In this document: positions 1-9,233 of the stretch, one piece after another
Layout: each line of letters starts with the position of its first letter
Position numbering within the stretch: position 1 is the stretch's first letter
Assembly: GCA_964628195.1 (NCBI GenBank)
Contig: CAZVPF010000009.1
Location: forward strand, 42,250 to 106,249
Source: CAZVPF01 sp964628195
GTDB taxonomy: Bacteria; Planctomycetota; Phycisphaerae; Sedimentisphaerales; Anaerohalosphaeraceae
Reading direction: 5' to 3'
Length of the DNA stretch: 64,000 bases
Notes under the pieces: model-generated
Seen by the model: the letters and a program-made list of their open reading frames with translations, nothing else
Database searches by the model: none
Told to the model about the DNA's origin: nothing
Position numbers and translations under genes: made by a program

Positions 1-79
1 CAGAAGCGCCACACCACGCCGGAACTCTGTCAGGAATTTCATGATTAAAAACAGCCATCACTCTTTCTCTTGAATTCAT
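1..79 (-). CDS. URO-D family protein, N-terminal fragment (runs off window)
   Basis: Reading leftward from an ATG at 79-77, the 26 visible codons give a Met-Asn-Ser-Arg-Glu-Arg start followed by NHEIPDRVPAWCG. This is the usual N-terminus of uroporphyrinogen decarboxylase-fold proteins (R-x-R-V-x-x-x-x-N-H-x-x-P-D-R-V-P), most of which outside haem pathways are methyltransferase-like. The rest lies before position 1. It starts 25 bases after the stop of the LamG gene at 105-1721 on the same strand, so it probably belongs to that leftward transcript. An intact member of the same family lies at 25300-26451 and a broken one at 24534-25286, so the glycosidase locus is flanked by this family. The family call is good for so short a piece; substrate is unknown. 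Confidence 0.75.
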   Translation of the reverse strand, partial: MNSRERVMAVFNHEIPDRVPAWCGAS

Positions 80-104
80 ATGTTATTCTTAATATTCGAT
101 TACA

Positions 105-1721
105 TTAATTATTTGTTAGTGGAATCCGCAACCAGTTAAGCCCGATTAAAGATAAATCCATCAGGTTTACAATGCAGTCGCCATTTATTTCGCCCGTCGG
201 CCGGGGATGTTCTGTTTCGCCGCATACCGGCAGCAGTGAATATTCATAGACAGCCTGCAACTGCAAGATATCTAACGCCCCTGTGGAATCTGACTTACTG
301 CCGAACAAACGAAACTCATCGAAAAAACCAGAAAAACTGTAAGCGCCAGAAGCGAGAAGATTAGCAACGGTGAATTCATCGTCTTGGGTTACAAGCGTGC
401 CTGCGGATAAGTTGTGACTTTTCAGAAAAACCACCCCGTCCTGAGGAGTTTGGGTTCCTTTGTACCACAGCACCTGATCGCTTGCTTTTGTGCTGTCATA
501 AGTAACGGCGTAAAAAACCCACTGGTCGGCCTCGCAGAAAACCACATCATCATCAGTGGGGGTCCATTGATTGTTCACGCCAAGCACGAGGTGACAGTCG
601 CTGTCATAACTTCGCAGCATTACCTGACCAAGTCGACCGCACAAACCCGTGTTTACCGTAAGCGTATTGTATGGGTCTACTGTATTGAACCATCCACAAA
701 TGGTGAAAGACTTAAGACCGTTAAGGGCCGCCTCAACAGCGGTTTCTTCGTCGCCTGCGAAGCCAAAATTCACACAGCCTGCGTTTTGCCCCATTACCGC
801 AGCGGAAAGGTCCAAACAGGCTTGTCTAAGCCCAATTCCAAATTGAGGTTGAATTCCATTAATTAAAGACACTTCAGCACTGTCAGGCTGGGCCGAACCG
901 TAATTGTTCCAGTTATTCTCGAAAGGCATATATATCAATGCCCCAAAAGGATCTTCAAAAGCAGGCCCTGGAAAGATTCCTTCCTGGTCACTTGTGAAGA
1001 TTTCCTCAAGCTGACTTTGTGATAATACTCCACTCGAATCGGTTTTGCTGCCATATAGTCTTACCTCATCTATCTGGCCTGTAATCTTTTCTCCAAATTC
1101 GATATGAAAATTGCTACTGTCAAGAACACCCGCATCATGATCGCGGATAACTTTTTCCATGCTCGTACCACCAATTATCTTTTTATAAAAAATTTCATTT
1201 TGACTGGTCAAAGTGCCGTCATAAGTAACCGCGACAAACTGCCATTTATCCAAAAGTCCCCAATATGCATAAGGTGAAAGCGATCCTTCATACATGTTTA
1301 CAGTTTGCCTTGGTCTTCCCCACTGGTCCTGATACAATCTCAGTATGTAGTTATATGGATCAGAATGCTTTCGGGTCCATAAATAGGACCTTGTTCCAGG
1401 TAGTTCTTCAAACCTTACCCACATGCAAATAGTGAATGATTTGAGACCGTCCAGAGCCTGCTGAACAGTATTGCCTTCCCGACCGAGTTTTACGCCGACT
1501 TGATCTACGGCCGTAAGGTCGAGGGCTTTTTTATTCATGGCGAAACTGTTTGTAAATTCGGGCCAGGGCAGGTATGCAACTTCCCCAGCGGAGCCTTTAT
1601 TCTGTAAATTTTCTTCAAAGTCAAGATGAATTAACGGCTCGGGCAGCGACGCCAATACAGGGCTTAAACCAATGCTTGTTGCAATAAAGCATACTAAAAC
1701 TTTTTTTATCATTTCATTCAA
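105..1721 (-). CDS. Secreted protein with two LamG domains and dockerin-like tail
   Basis: 538 residues. A signal peptide (about 1-24, ending in VLASLPEP) is followed by two concanavalin-A-like LamG jelly rolls (about 30-235 and 255-495), each with the SFTICxW and AVTYD strands typical of Laminin_G_3. The last 40 residues form a tail with Cys-Gly, then GEINGDC and a helix ending in NWL, which resembles one half of a type I dockerin. LamG domains generally bind carbohydrate or protein, so this is probably a cell-surface or exported glycan-binding protein; no catalytic motif is visible. The start is TTG at 1721, preferred because GAGG lies 7 bases upstream; an in-frame ATG at 1712 is the alternative. 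The second LamG domain and tail are strikingly similar to those of the protein at 12930-14603. Confidence 0.85.
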   Translation of the reverse strand: MNEMIKKVLVCFIATSIGLSPVLASLPEPLIHLDFEENLQNKGSAGEVAYLPWPEFTNSFAMNKKALDLTAVDQVGVKLGREGNTVQQALDGLKSFTICMWVRFEELPGTRSYLWTRKHSDPYNYILRLYQDQWGRPRQTVNMYEGSLSPYAYWGLLDKWQFVAVTYDGTLTSQNEIFYKKIIGGTSMEKVIRDHDAGVLDSSNFHIEFGEKITGQIDEVRLYGSKTDSSGVLSQSQLEEIFTSDQEGIFPGPAFEDPFGALIYMPFENNWNNYGSAQPDSAEVSLINGIQPQFGIGLRQACLDLSAAVMGQNAGCVNFGFAGDEETAVEAALNGLKSFTICGWFNTVDPYNTLTVNTGLCGRLGQVMLRSYDSDCHLVLGVNNQWTPTDDDVVFCEADQWVFYAVTYDSTKASDQVLWYKGTQTPQDGVVFLKSHNLSAGTLVTQDDEFTVANLLASGAYSFSGFFDEFRLFGSKSDSTGALDILQLQAVYEYSLLPVCGETEHPRPTGEINGDCIVNLMDLSLIGLNWLRIPLTNN

Positions 1722-1733
1722 AATATAACCTCA

Positions 1734-4229
1734 TTAAGGACGGTTATCTGTTAACCAGTTCTGGCCTAAAATATTTATGTCTCCTAAATCGACAATGCAA
1801 TCATTGTTTACATCACCCTCGGGGGAAGTTATCCAGTATGAGCCGCAAACATCGGCAAGAGATAAAACCCGCCACTCATGAACCCCACCGGAGTAACCGT
1901 CCCGCAGTTTGGCAGTTACTCGTAGTTTTGACGTTTCGACAGGCTCAAAGAATACCACGTCAAACTGATTCAGTGAGGACCAGTATCCGGATGGATTATT
2001 CACATCCTCCCACGCAGAACCGTTGAAATACTGAACCTTCCATGACTGAGGTCTGCGGAACCTGTCATAGTCGAGACCGAAGCCATAGACAGGCTCGGTA
2101 TCGTCTAACCAGTATATTTCCGCGCCTGCGACGGTATGTTGCCCGTCAAAATCATACTGAACCCACTCCTCGGTGCCTGTATGTCCTTCCCATGAAAGAA
2201 CGGGCAGGGATTCGTCGAACGACCACACGGGAGGTTTAAGGTCATTTACGGCAGAAGTGGTGAAATCAGGATGAAGGCAATATGATGAGTTTGAAGCTGC
2301 GTAAGAGGTGCTCACGGAACTGCTGGAGGCGATATTGTCAATTATAATATCCTTTTCGAGAAACGCGTTTTCTGTACCCTCGGGTGTAATCACAATAAGC
2401 CCCACCGGATAACGCCCAACGACTTCACGCTTATTATTTGGTGTAACGGTTATTACAGCCGAGTGACTCTGGCCTGGGGCAAGAGTGCCGGTCCAGTCGT
2501 AGGTTTTAATCTGTTCGTATAGCGCCCCGAGATTCTCCATGAAACCGACGGGCCAGAATTTTATTTCAACCGGATCGGGTGACGTGTTCCTTGCGGTAAG
2601 CGTTACCTGCATCGATTCGCCTTTGGCGATCGGCAGGTCTGTTGTGAAAGCAATTTCAACATCGACCGGGCTGTTATCCCCAAGAGAGCCGCTAACTTCG
2701 GCCATCGCATACAAAGCAGGCTGGGGGATAATCCTTTCGTGGCAGCCGAATGGTTCGTAAACATAAGAATCCGGGTGGGACCTTACCCATCCGTACCACC
2801 TGTCCCCCATGACACAGGCGTAATAATAAGAGGCGGGAGTGATTTCCTCCAGTTCTGGCCATGTTTCCCTTATCCTGTCCGCCTTTATCTGCTCGTTTCT
2901 CTGGCCTCCGGGTCCGGGCCAGCCCCATCCGGCACCGTAACCCATTTGTGCGTTGTAAACCGGTTTTTTCAGCCCGGCTGATATCAGCCCGTACTGGTAC
3001 TGCCTCATGCGGTAAACGGTCCAGTAGGCATTGCCCGCTCTTCCGGGGAAAGGGTGACAGGTAACGCCGTCCATGTAATTGCCATAACCTTTCCGCAGTA
3101 AAAATGGAAGCCATACTCCCACCCTTGGGCAGAGAACCGTACAGGTTGGGTCGGCAGCTTTTGCGGTGGTGTAAAAGTTTTGTAGATAGACCTCAAATTC
3201 CTCCATCCACATTGTATTGTCAACTTCGCAGAACGCTCGCCAGGTATCTATGCGGTCCTTGAAGTGGGTTACAAGGTCCGTCACAAACTGACGGTAATCG
3301 GTAATTGTGAATTCCCAGTCCGGCAGCCCGGCAACCGAACAAATTCCGGCCTGGAAACCATAGGACTCTATATCATTGAGCATATTTTCGAGCTGCTCGA
3401 ATTCGTAAACATCCTCTGTGCGTTCAAAGACGGGAGCTTCGCCCGGTTCCCAGCCCTCGGTTCCGTGAGAAGGGTTGGGATTTGCACCGCCTCCCCAATA
3501 AACGTTCAGCTCCATTTTCCTTATACCGACGAGATAATTATACTTGTGAACATTATCCCTTATGATCTTCGCCTGGTTGCCGGGATTATCGTATTGTTTC
3601 GGGAATACCCATGGCAATGCGCCATATTCCATGGGCCCGGTTTGCCTCCATGCTTCTTCGACCGCCGGGCTCATCTGATATTTATTAATGCTAATATCAC
3701 CAAGGTAGGTATCACCTTCAAACTGGTTCAGTTCTATGATGAATTTTGACTGCGTTGCGAGAACACCCCTTTGGTTCGGCCAGCATTTTGGAATGCCTAC
3801 AACATGAGATTTGCTTTGCAGATTTAGATCATCCTCTATATCGCACAGTGCAATTATATCTATCTGATTGTTACTCCCATCTACAGCATCCATCGATATA
3901 TTTGCCGATCCGCCAACAAAGTCTCCTTTTACAGAAAAGTCCACCTGCCAGAAATGAGCCTCATCCCTGAATATAAGCGTCGGCAGGGCTATCGAAACAG
4001 TAACTTTACCGTCCACGGGCCGGCTTGTTGAGATAAGCAGGCAATTCGTGCTTTCCTCAGTAACTGTGGAGAGATTTATACCCCCGGCGGGATGCTCTTC
4101 GAGTACCGTAAATCCGCTGGTTCCGCCTGAGAAGTTGGATTGGTAGATAACCGCACCATGTACACTAAAAGGCATCAACCAAATAAAAAAAAACGTCTTA
4201 ACAAATTCAACTCCTATTTCTCTTACCAA
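1734..4229 (-). CDS. GH-A-type glycosidase paralogue lacking the nucleophile, with dockerin-like tail
   Basis: 831 residues: a signal peptide (about 1-25), an N-terminal beta-sandwich (about 26-180), a TIM-barrel related to GH39/GH5-like enzymes (about 200-500), a beta domain, an F5/8-type discoidin-like domain (about 650-790) and a dockerin-like tail with GDVNNDC. Compared with the paralogues at 19491 and 22113, the acid/base glutamate is kept (Glu335, in FCEVDN rather than WNEP). The nucleophile glutamate of VTExGLGA is replaced by glutamine (Gln428, CAA at 2948-2946, in NAQMGYGA). With a Glu-to-Gln change it should not work as a retaining glycosidase, so it may bind glycan instead. The TTG start (4229) directly abuts the TAG stop of the sialidase-like gene, suggesting translational coupling. 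An AGGAG inside the coding start leaves the exact start open. Confidence 0.8.
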   Translation of the reverse strand: MVREIGVEFVKTFFFIWLMPFSVHGAVIYQSNFSGGTSGFTVLEEHPAGGINLSTVTEESTNCLLISTSRPVDGKVTVSIALPTLIFRDEAHFWQVDFSVKGDFVGGSANISMDAVDGSNNQIDIIALCDIEDDLNLQSKSHVVGIPKCWPNQRGVLATQSKFIIELNQFEGDTYLGDISINKYQMSPAVEEAWRQTGPMEYGALPWVFPKQYDNPGNQAKIIRDNVHKYNYLVGIRKMELNVYWGGGANPNPSHGTEGWEPGEAPVFERTEDVYEFEQLENMLNDIESYGFQAGICSVAGLPDWEFTITDYRQFVTDLVTHFKDRIDTWRAFCEVDNTMWMEEFEVYLQNFYTTAKAADPTCTVLCPRVGVWLPFLLRKGYGNYMDGVTCHPFPGRAGNAYWTVYRMRQYQYGLISAGLKKPVYNAQMGYGAGWGWPGPGGQRNEQIKADRIRETWPELEEITPASYYYACVMGDRWYGWVRSHPDSYVYEPFGCHERIIPQPALYAMAEVSGSLGDNSPVDVEIAFTTDLPIAKGESMQVTLTARNTSPDPVEIKFWPVGFMENLGALYEQIKTYDWTGTLAPGQSHSAVITVTPNNKREVVGRYPVGLIVITPEGTENAFLEKDIIIDNIASSSSVSTSYAASNSSYCLHPDFTTSAVNDLKPPVWSFDESLPVLSWEGHTGTEEWVQYDFDGQHTVAGAEIYWLDDTEPVYGFGLDYDRFRRPQSWKVQYFNGSAWEDVNNPSGYWSSLNQFDVVFFEPVETSKLRVTAKLRDGYSGGVHEWRVLSLADVCGSYWITSPEGDVNNDCIVDLGDINILGQNWLTDNRP

Positions 4230-5630
4230 CTACCAGGAATATTTGGCGGATGAAAGTATATCATCTGTAATGTATTTGCCCAAAAGATAATACTTACGAT
4301 CCGGGTACCACAAAATCCGTTTCCCTTTATACTCCGTAAAGCTGGTATATGTCGCGATTTCCGCGGTCTGCTTGGGCCCGACGATAATACCGTCCGTATC
4401 AAACAGTTCAACCGGATCACTGAACCAAATCGGCTGATGCACGTCGGGTTTATAGTGACCCACGGCGATAAAGCCCGGCCTGCGAATATGGTTTAGCAGG
4501 TTCAGTTCCCACGAACCGTCTTGAAACTGATCGTACTGGCCAAGAGAACCTTCATTGTTATGATAAACAAGCAAAAATCGCCCGTCCGACATGGGATAAA
4601 TCGGACACGGCGCAGCCGGCTGCAGCACCTCCGGACCCTGATCAAAATACCTCAACACCTCAGGTTCCTGCCAGGAACATCCATTATCCTCAGACAGGGT
4701 GTACCAGATTCTGCCCGAATAGGTTCTCAATGTCGCGAACAATCTCCCGTCGGGCAGCGTTACAACACTTGGTTCCATTCCGTTATAAATGTAAGATTTT
4801 GTTTTGTGGGGCACAGTCAGCCCCCTGCCGTTTTCGGGCAGCCAACTGATTTTAATATTGTCCCCTTCCGGGTCGTCATCAATATTATCAAAACGAATGA
4901 AATAAGCAAAACTCGAACCGTCCCACCAGCCGTTCATCTTGTAATCAACTTTCTTGCCATGGATTCCATGTGATGCGGGGGCAAGATATCGACCGTCCGG
5001 GCATCGCTGCGGGATCTGCCAGACAATCCATCCGGCCGGATTATTTGGGTTCGGATCATCATAAGGGGTTTTGGGAACCTCAATCGGCGATCCGGGTTTC
5101 CATGTCTTGCCGTTATCGTCAGAGAATAGGTAATCCATCAAACCGTACACACATCCCGACCTCTTCTTGCTCCAGTGCGGACTGTGAGGCACGAATTCGT
5201 CAACGACCGCCCCAAAAGCGCCGTCTGCGTTTTCTTCATGACCGTCATCGAGAACAACTTCCTGACTGTAAAAACAGTAAATGCGACCGCTTTTTGAAAG
5301 GATCGGAAAAGCCCAGCTTGCCTGGAGTTTGGGAGAATCCTTTTCTGGACCGGCTATGACCTCAGGCTCGGACCATTGTTCACCGTCTGCGCTTCGGGCG
5401 AATACAATATGATTATCACCGTAAGACTCGCAGGAACTTTGCGTCCAAATCGCCAGCAGCTCATCACTTTTGGGGGCGTGAAACACACAGAAATGCTCAT
5501 TGTCCTGGTCATTTCTATCCCCGTCTTTGGGAAGATAGACGACAACATCCGGGTGGCTTCGTTTCCATTCCGTTTCAGGGTTCCCTGCCTGAATCTTTTC
5601 CGTTTTTACGTCTGTAAGTTCCTGTCCCAT
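4230..5630 (-). CDS. Sialidase-like (BNR/Asp-box) six-bladed propeller protein
   Basis: 466 residues from ATG at 5630; a TTG at 5639 is also in frame but sits too close to the AGG. The sequence carries three Asp-box repeats (SADGEQW near 85-92, SDDNGKTW near 150-158, SEDNGCSW near 310-318), a signature of the sialidase/neuraminidase superfamily. Enzymes of this fold cleave sialic acids or, in related families, other glycans; the arginine triad cannot be assigned with confidence here, so substrate is open. No clear signal peptide is visible, unlike its neighbours, so the protein may be cytoplasmic or the true start may lie elsewhere. It precedes the nucleophile-less glycosidase gene with no spacer and probably shares its transcript. 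Confidence 0.75.
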   Translation of the reverse strand: MGQELTDVKTEKIQAGNPETEWKRSHPDVVVYLPKDGDRNDQDNEHFCVFHAPKSDELLAIWTQSSCESYGDNHIVFARSADGEQWSEPEVIAGPEKDSPKLQASWAFPILSKSGRIYCFYSQEVVLDDGHEENADGAFGAVVDEFVPHSPHWSKKRSGCVYGLMDYLFSDDNGKTWKPGSPIEVPKTPYDDPNPNNPAGWIVWQIPQRCPDGRYLAPASHGIHGKKVDYKMNGWWDGSSFAYFIRFDNIDDDPEGDNIKISWLPENGRGLTVPHKTKSYIYNGMEPSVVTLPDGRLFATLRTYSGRIWYTLSEDNGCSWQEPEVLRYFDQGPEVLQPAAPCPIYPMSDGRFLLVYHNNEGSLGQYDQFQDGSWELNLLNHIRRPGFIAVGHYKPDVHQPIWFSDPVELFDTDGIIVGPKQTAEIATYTSFTEYKGKRILWYPDRKYYLLGKYITDDILSSAKYSW

Positions 5631-5665
5631 TATTTTCAAACCTGTAAATCCAATATCATAATTTC

Positions 5666-5708
5666 AAAAAATACACCACTTCGCAACGATCGAATAACGA
5701 AGTGGTGT
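5666..5708 (-). terminator. Intrinsic terminator after the PEP-CTERM LamG gene
   Basis: An 11-bp perfect inverted repeat (5673-5683 with 5698-5708, sequence ACACCACTTCG and its complement) with a 14-base loop is followed, in leftward transcription, by six T residues (A run at 5666-5671). It lies 28 bases after the stop of the gene at 5736-6569, so it should end or attenuate that transcript before the sialidase-like gene. Confidence 0.8.
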
Positions 5709-5735
5709 CAAACGTACTAATTAAAAAAAACGAGA

Positions 5736-6569
5736 TTACTTCTTGCGCCTTGCCAGGCATGCAAACAACCCCATACCCAGCATTGTAAACGTCGCCGGTT
5801 CCGGAACTTCTTCAGAACTCATGTCATTCCAGAAGATCCACTTCAATGTATCATTGGCGGAAAGGTCACCGCTGGTGTCGGTCTTGCTGCCGTACACTTT
5901 GATGTTGTCAATGATGACATTGCTTCCTAAACCGAAATGAATGGGATAATTGGACGCGTTGACGGCTCCTGCGTCCGCCGTTTGACGAATACCATGCAAA
6001 AACGCCGTACCCGCGGAAATATCATTCCTGTAAAAACCAACGTTATTACTGGTCGACGTTCCGTCATAGGTCATCGCGAAAAATGCCCACGTGTTCTCAT
6101 AACCAAACCATCCGTTATCCGCCGGCGACCCCCATACATCGTTGACAACGCCGCGTTGCCGGCCCCACTGGTCCGTCCTTGCCTGGATGTTGTAATCATA
6201 CTGGTTGATATTCTCACGACGATTTACCGGCGCGGCATTGACCAACTTGGCGCCTTTAACCCAGAAACTGATCGTAAAAGACTGCAAACCGTTGAGCGCG
6301 TCGATTACGCCCCCCTGACCAGCCGCGAGGGAACCGAGTGTAATCGTGTCGGAAATCCCGCTGATGTCCAGTGCTCTCGAAGTAAGGCCGGCTTTCGCTG
6401 TGGCCACACCATCGGTGAACACCTTGGGGCTGCCATCGCTAAGATACGCCGTTTCCCCTGCGGTTCCAAAGTTTTCCATGCTGTCACCGGAAAAACTCAG
6501 ATCTACAATCAGATCAGCAACAGCGAAGTTACAAACCGCCAAAATCATTAAAACAATTGACTTTTTCAT
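5736..6569 (-). CDS. LamG-domain protein with PEP-CTERM sorting signal
   Basis: 277 residues from the ATG at 6569, chosen because GGAGGAG lies just upstream. A signal peptide (1-18) is followed by one LamG jelly roll (about 20-245; SFTISFW, FAMTYDG) closely related to the first LamG domain of the protein at 105-1721. The C-terminus has the PEP-CTERM pattern: VPEPAT, a short hydrophobic helix and a basic ARRKK end. Proteins with this tail are thought to be cut by exosortase and released or attached at the outer surface. It ends in a strong terminator at 5666-5708, so it may be expressed more highly than the genes downstream. No exosortase gene is present in the window. Confidence 0.88.
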   Translation of the reverse strand: MKKSIVLMILAVCNFAVADLIVDLSFSGDSMENFGTAGETAYLSDGSPKVFTDGVATAKAGLTSRALDISGISDTITLGSLAAGQGGVIDALNGLQSFTISFWVKGAKLVNAAPVNRRENINQYDYNIQARTDQWGRQRGVVNDVWGSPADNGWFGYENTWAFFAMTYDGTSTSNNVGFYRNDISAGTAFLHGIRQTADAGAVNASNYPIHFGLGSNVIIDNIKVYGSKTDTSGDLSANDTLKWIFWNDMSSEEVPEPATFTMLGMGLFACLARRKK

Positions 6570-6629
6570 TTTTTCTCCTCCAAAAAGGAACAATAAAAAA
6601 TATTTAACAACAACATACACAAAAATGAA

Positions 6630-7484
6630 TCAAAAGAAATACTCTCTGCCGCCGGCAGGCCAACTGTCGTACCTTCCAACGGCATTTTCATCATCAACAC
6701 CAATCTTCTCAGGTTTAGACTGGTTCATCGTTCTTCGGTCCAGCGCGATTTCCGTGGGATCATTCCAGCTTACAGATCCATCCACATGAACAACATTTGC
6801 CCCCGTGGGAAGCCCGCCCTTCGGATGAGCAATGCTGCTGGCGGGTACGCCGCTCGAATTGCCCGGGAAGTTCCAATCATGCATCGACCTGTAATTCTTA
6901 TCTCCCGCAAGCAAATAATGACCCGGATCACTCACTCTTTTCGCGGATTCGGGTACACCAATCTTTGGCACTACGTCCGACGCGGGCGTCAAGCCGACCA
7001 GTGAAACACTTCCCACATGCCAGTAACCCGCCGGCCATTGACCACCGCCTGCCGACTTGACCAGTTGCCCTTCATGCCCTTCTTCCCAGAGGATATAATC
7101 TTTGTTATTGCCCGCATAACCAGGACAGACCCATATCTTGTCATCCATCTGAAAAGACTCCCGGCAATACTCAAAAGGCTCTGCAAGCATAACACCCGGC
7201 CTGGCACGGACACCCGGTTCATGATTGGGCTTATCAACATCCGATACCTGCGTATAACGAGGAATCCACGAACCGAATTCCTGGGCATAAAGAGTGTGAA
7301 TGACCCCGATCTGCCTGAACTGCGCCCCGCAGACCGTGCGCCTGGCAAGCTCTTTTACTTTCGCCAGCGACGGCATCAGTATCGCCATCAGCAAAGCGAT
7401 AATCGAAATCACAACCAAAAGCTCGATCAGGGTAAACCCGCTTCGCGTCAACATTCTTTTATCAAAAATCCGTTTCACAATCAT
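6630..7484 (-). CDS. DUF1559-type pseudopilin (prepilin N-terminal methylation motif)
   Basis: 284 residues. The N-terminus carries the type IV prepilin cleavage motif, SGFTLIELLVV (about 15-25), followed by a hydrophobic helix. The remainder is the DUF1559-like globular domain common in planctomycetes, ending with the HVDGSVSW motif that characterises H-x-D-G pseudopilins. Such proteins are processed by prepilin peptidase and inserted in the inner membrane or a secretion pseudopilus; their role in planctomycetes is not well known. GAGGA lies close before the ATG at 7484. It sits between two LamG genes in a leftward series, so it may help export or display them. A second, shorter-related copy is at 49453-50292. 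Confidence 0.88.
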   Translation of the reverse strand: MIVKRIFDKRMLTRSGFTLIELLVVISIIALLMAILMPSLAKVKELARRTVCGAQFRQIGVIHTLYAQEFGSWIPRYTQVSDVDKPNHEPGVRARPGVMLAEPFEYCRESFQMDDKIWVCPGYAGNNKDYILWEEGHEGQLVKSAGGGQWPAGYWHVGSVSLVGLTPASDVVPKIGVPESAKRVSDPGHYLLAGDKNYRSMHDWNFPGNSSGVPASSIAHPKGGLPTGANVVHVDGSVSWNDPTEIALDRRTMNQSKPEKIGVDDENAVGRYDSWPAGGREYFF

Positions 7485-7508
7485 AATTCCTCAATAAATA
7501 AAGATCGA

Positions 7509-9194
7509 TTAGTTTCCAATCAGCCAGTCATAACTCACATTGGCAACGTCCTCAATATCGACCACGCAGTCCGCATTGGTATCGCCCGCCGGGACAGGAT
7601 AACCCTCAGTTCCGCAAACGAAATTATGATAGACCTTCGACGCAACATACCGAATCTGCTCCAGGCTAAGCGCCCCGCTGCCGTCCGTCTTACTCCCGAA
7701 CAGATAAACCTCATCGGCAAATCCGTCATAGGCCGGAAACATCAGGATGGGCTCATTTGAATTTTCGAGCACCCCAGCGGATTGCGCTCTGGATGTACGA
7801 AATCCTGCCGTCAACACCGGCGTTGCGTAATACCATTTTTCTTCCTGCCCGAAATCATCGGCGTTATAGGTAACCGCCCGGAACTGCCAACCGTCAGCAG
7901 GTTGGAAATTCCACCATGCTTTGGGGTCCGTAGGACTCCAGTTGTTATTCAACACCGTGCGTACCGCACTGCCCCAGTCATTGTTATTCATGATCCGCAA
8001 CTTGTATTCATACAGTTGTCCGTCTCGTTTCTGGAAGAAGAACATGGTCGTGCCGTTTTTAATATTGGTCTCATCTACCTTCATCCATCCGCAGATCGTA
8101 AAAGATCGCAAACCGTTCAAGGCTTGTTTCATGGGGGCGTTCGGATCATTATTATTGTCATAACGAACCCCGCCGTTCTCTTCAGAAGAATTTTGAGACG
8201 TTCGCATCGAAAGGTCCAGGCACTGCCCGCGAATCCCTTCCGCAAATCCGGGGCCTATCACTGAATTCGTCTCTTCGTCATAAGCGCTGAGTACTGTTAC
8301 TTCACTGCCGCCAGCAGTCCCGATATTATCCCATATCCCATCATAAGGAAGGTAAACCAAAGGCTCGGGTACATTCGCAGGGTCAAAAAGCGGATCCGAC
8401 GGTGGCGTCGTCGTGATCAACTGTCGAACCTCCTCAATCTGCTGGGCGGTGAGAATCTGGTTAAAAACACGAATCTCATCAAGGGAACCGTCATAAGAAT
8501 GTCTTCCAATGATATCGTCATCGCCGATGACCAGAGGCTGATCCGAGCCCCCCAAAGATCCGCCGTCCAGAGAACCGTATGTCGCTGAATTCCCCGCCTG
8601 AACATAACTCGCCGCGATTTCCGTTCCATAATACCAAGTCACATTTTCCGAAGTCGCGGACCCGTCATACGTTACCGCGAAAAAGGTCCACGTATCTTCA
8701 GTAGCGAACCAGTGGAACTGGTCCTCCCAGACATTGTTCACGATCAAACGCAGGCGACCGAAATCATCAAACATTATCCTCAAATAACCCGGACCTGCCG
8801 CCCCGCCGTTTCCATGACGTGTCAAAATGGTTGTTGCATTAACAGGGACCGAATCGGATCGAAACCAACCGCAGATCGTAAACTGCTCCAAGCCGCTGTC
8901 AAGAACCGCGTCTGTAAACCCGCCATCCGGATAGTAAACAGTACCACCGGCGGAGTAATGACTTGCGGGGTTATAGCGTACACAATTACCCCATACTCCC
9001 TCGTCTGAATACGGCGCATGGTTTTGATAAATAATATACTCGGCTTGATCATTTCCGGATCCCGTCTGACTGGCCCAGTTAGAGTTAAACGGCATATAAA
9101 TAACCGGCTGGGGGATGGCCCCGAAAACAGCGGAACTAAACAAAACCAAAGATATCGCAATAAACAGATTAAAACGTATAGACCTTTTCATCAT
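7509..9194 (-). CDS. Secreted protein with two LamG domains and dockerin-like tail
   Basis: 561 residues from the ATG at 9194; a TTG at 9206 is in frame, but GGAG lies 6-7 bases before the ATG. A signal peptide (about 1-25) is followed by two LamG jelly rolls (about 28-262 and 285-510). Both have the conserved FTICGW and AVTYD strands. The tail (about 520-561) has a Cys-Gly pair, GDTNADC, VVDIEDV and a closing DWL, matching the other half-dockerin tails of this locus. Probably a glycan-binding surface protein of the degradation system. The sequence just upstream of the gene (9203-9224) contains AATATATTGAATATT, loosely like the palindrome at 10691. Confidence 0.85.
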   Translation of the reverse strand: MMKRSIRFNLFIAISLVLFSSAVFGAIPQPVIYMPFNSNWASQTGSGNDQAEYIIYQNHAPYSDEGVWGNCVRYNPASHYSAGGTVYYPDGGFTDAVLDSGLEQFTICGWFRSDSVPVNATTILTRHGNGGAAGPGYLRIMFDDFGRLRLIVNNVWEDQFHWFATEDTWTFFAVTYDGSATSENVTWYYGTEIAASYVQAGNSATYGSLDGGSLGGSDQPLVIGDDDIIGRHSYDGSLDEIRVFNQILTAQQIEEVRQLITTTPPSDPLFDPANVPEPLVYLPYDGIWDNIGTAGGSEVTVLSAYDEETNSVIGPGFAEGIRGQCLDLSMRTSQNSSEENGGVRYDNNNDPNAPMKQALNGLRSFTICGWMKVDETNIKNGTTMFFFQKRDGQLYEYKLRIMNNNDWGSAVRTVLNNNWSPTDPKAWWNFQPADGWQFRAVTYNADDFGQEEKWYYATPVLTAGFRTSRAQSAGVLENSNEPILMFPAYDGFADEVYLFGSKTDGSGALSLEQIRYVASKVYHNFVCGTEGYPVPAGDTNADCVVDIEDVANVSYDWLIGN

Positions 9195-9233
9195 AATAGT
9201 CTCCAATATATTGAATATTACATGCTTTTTTCA

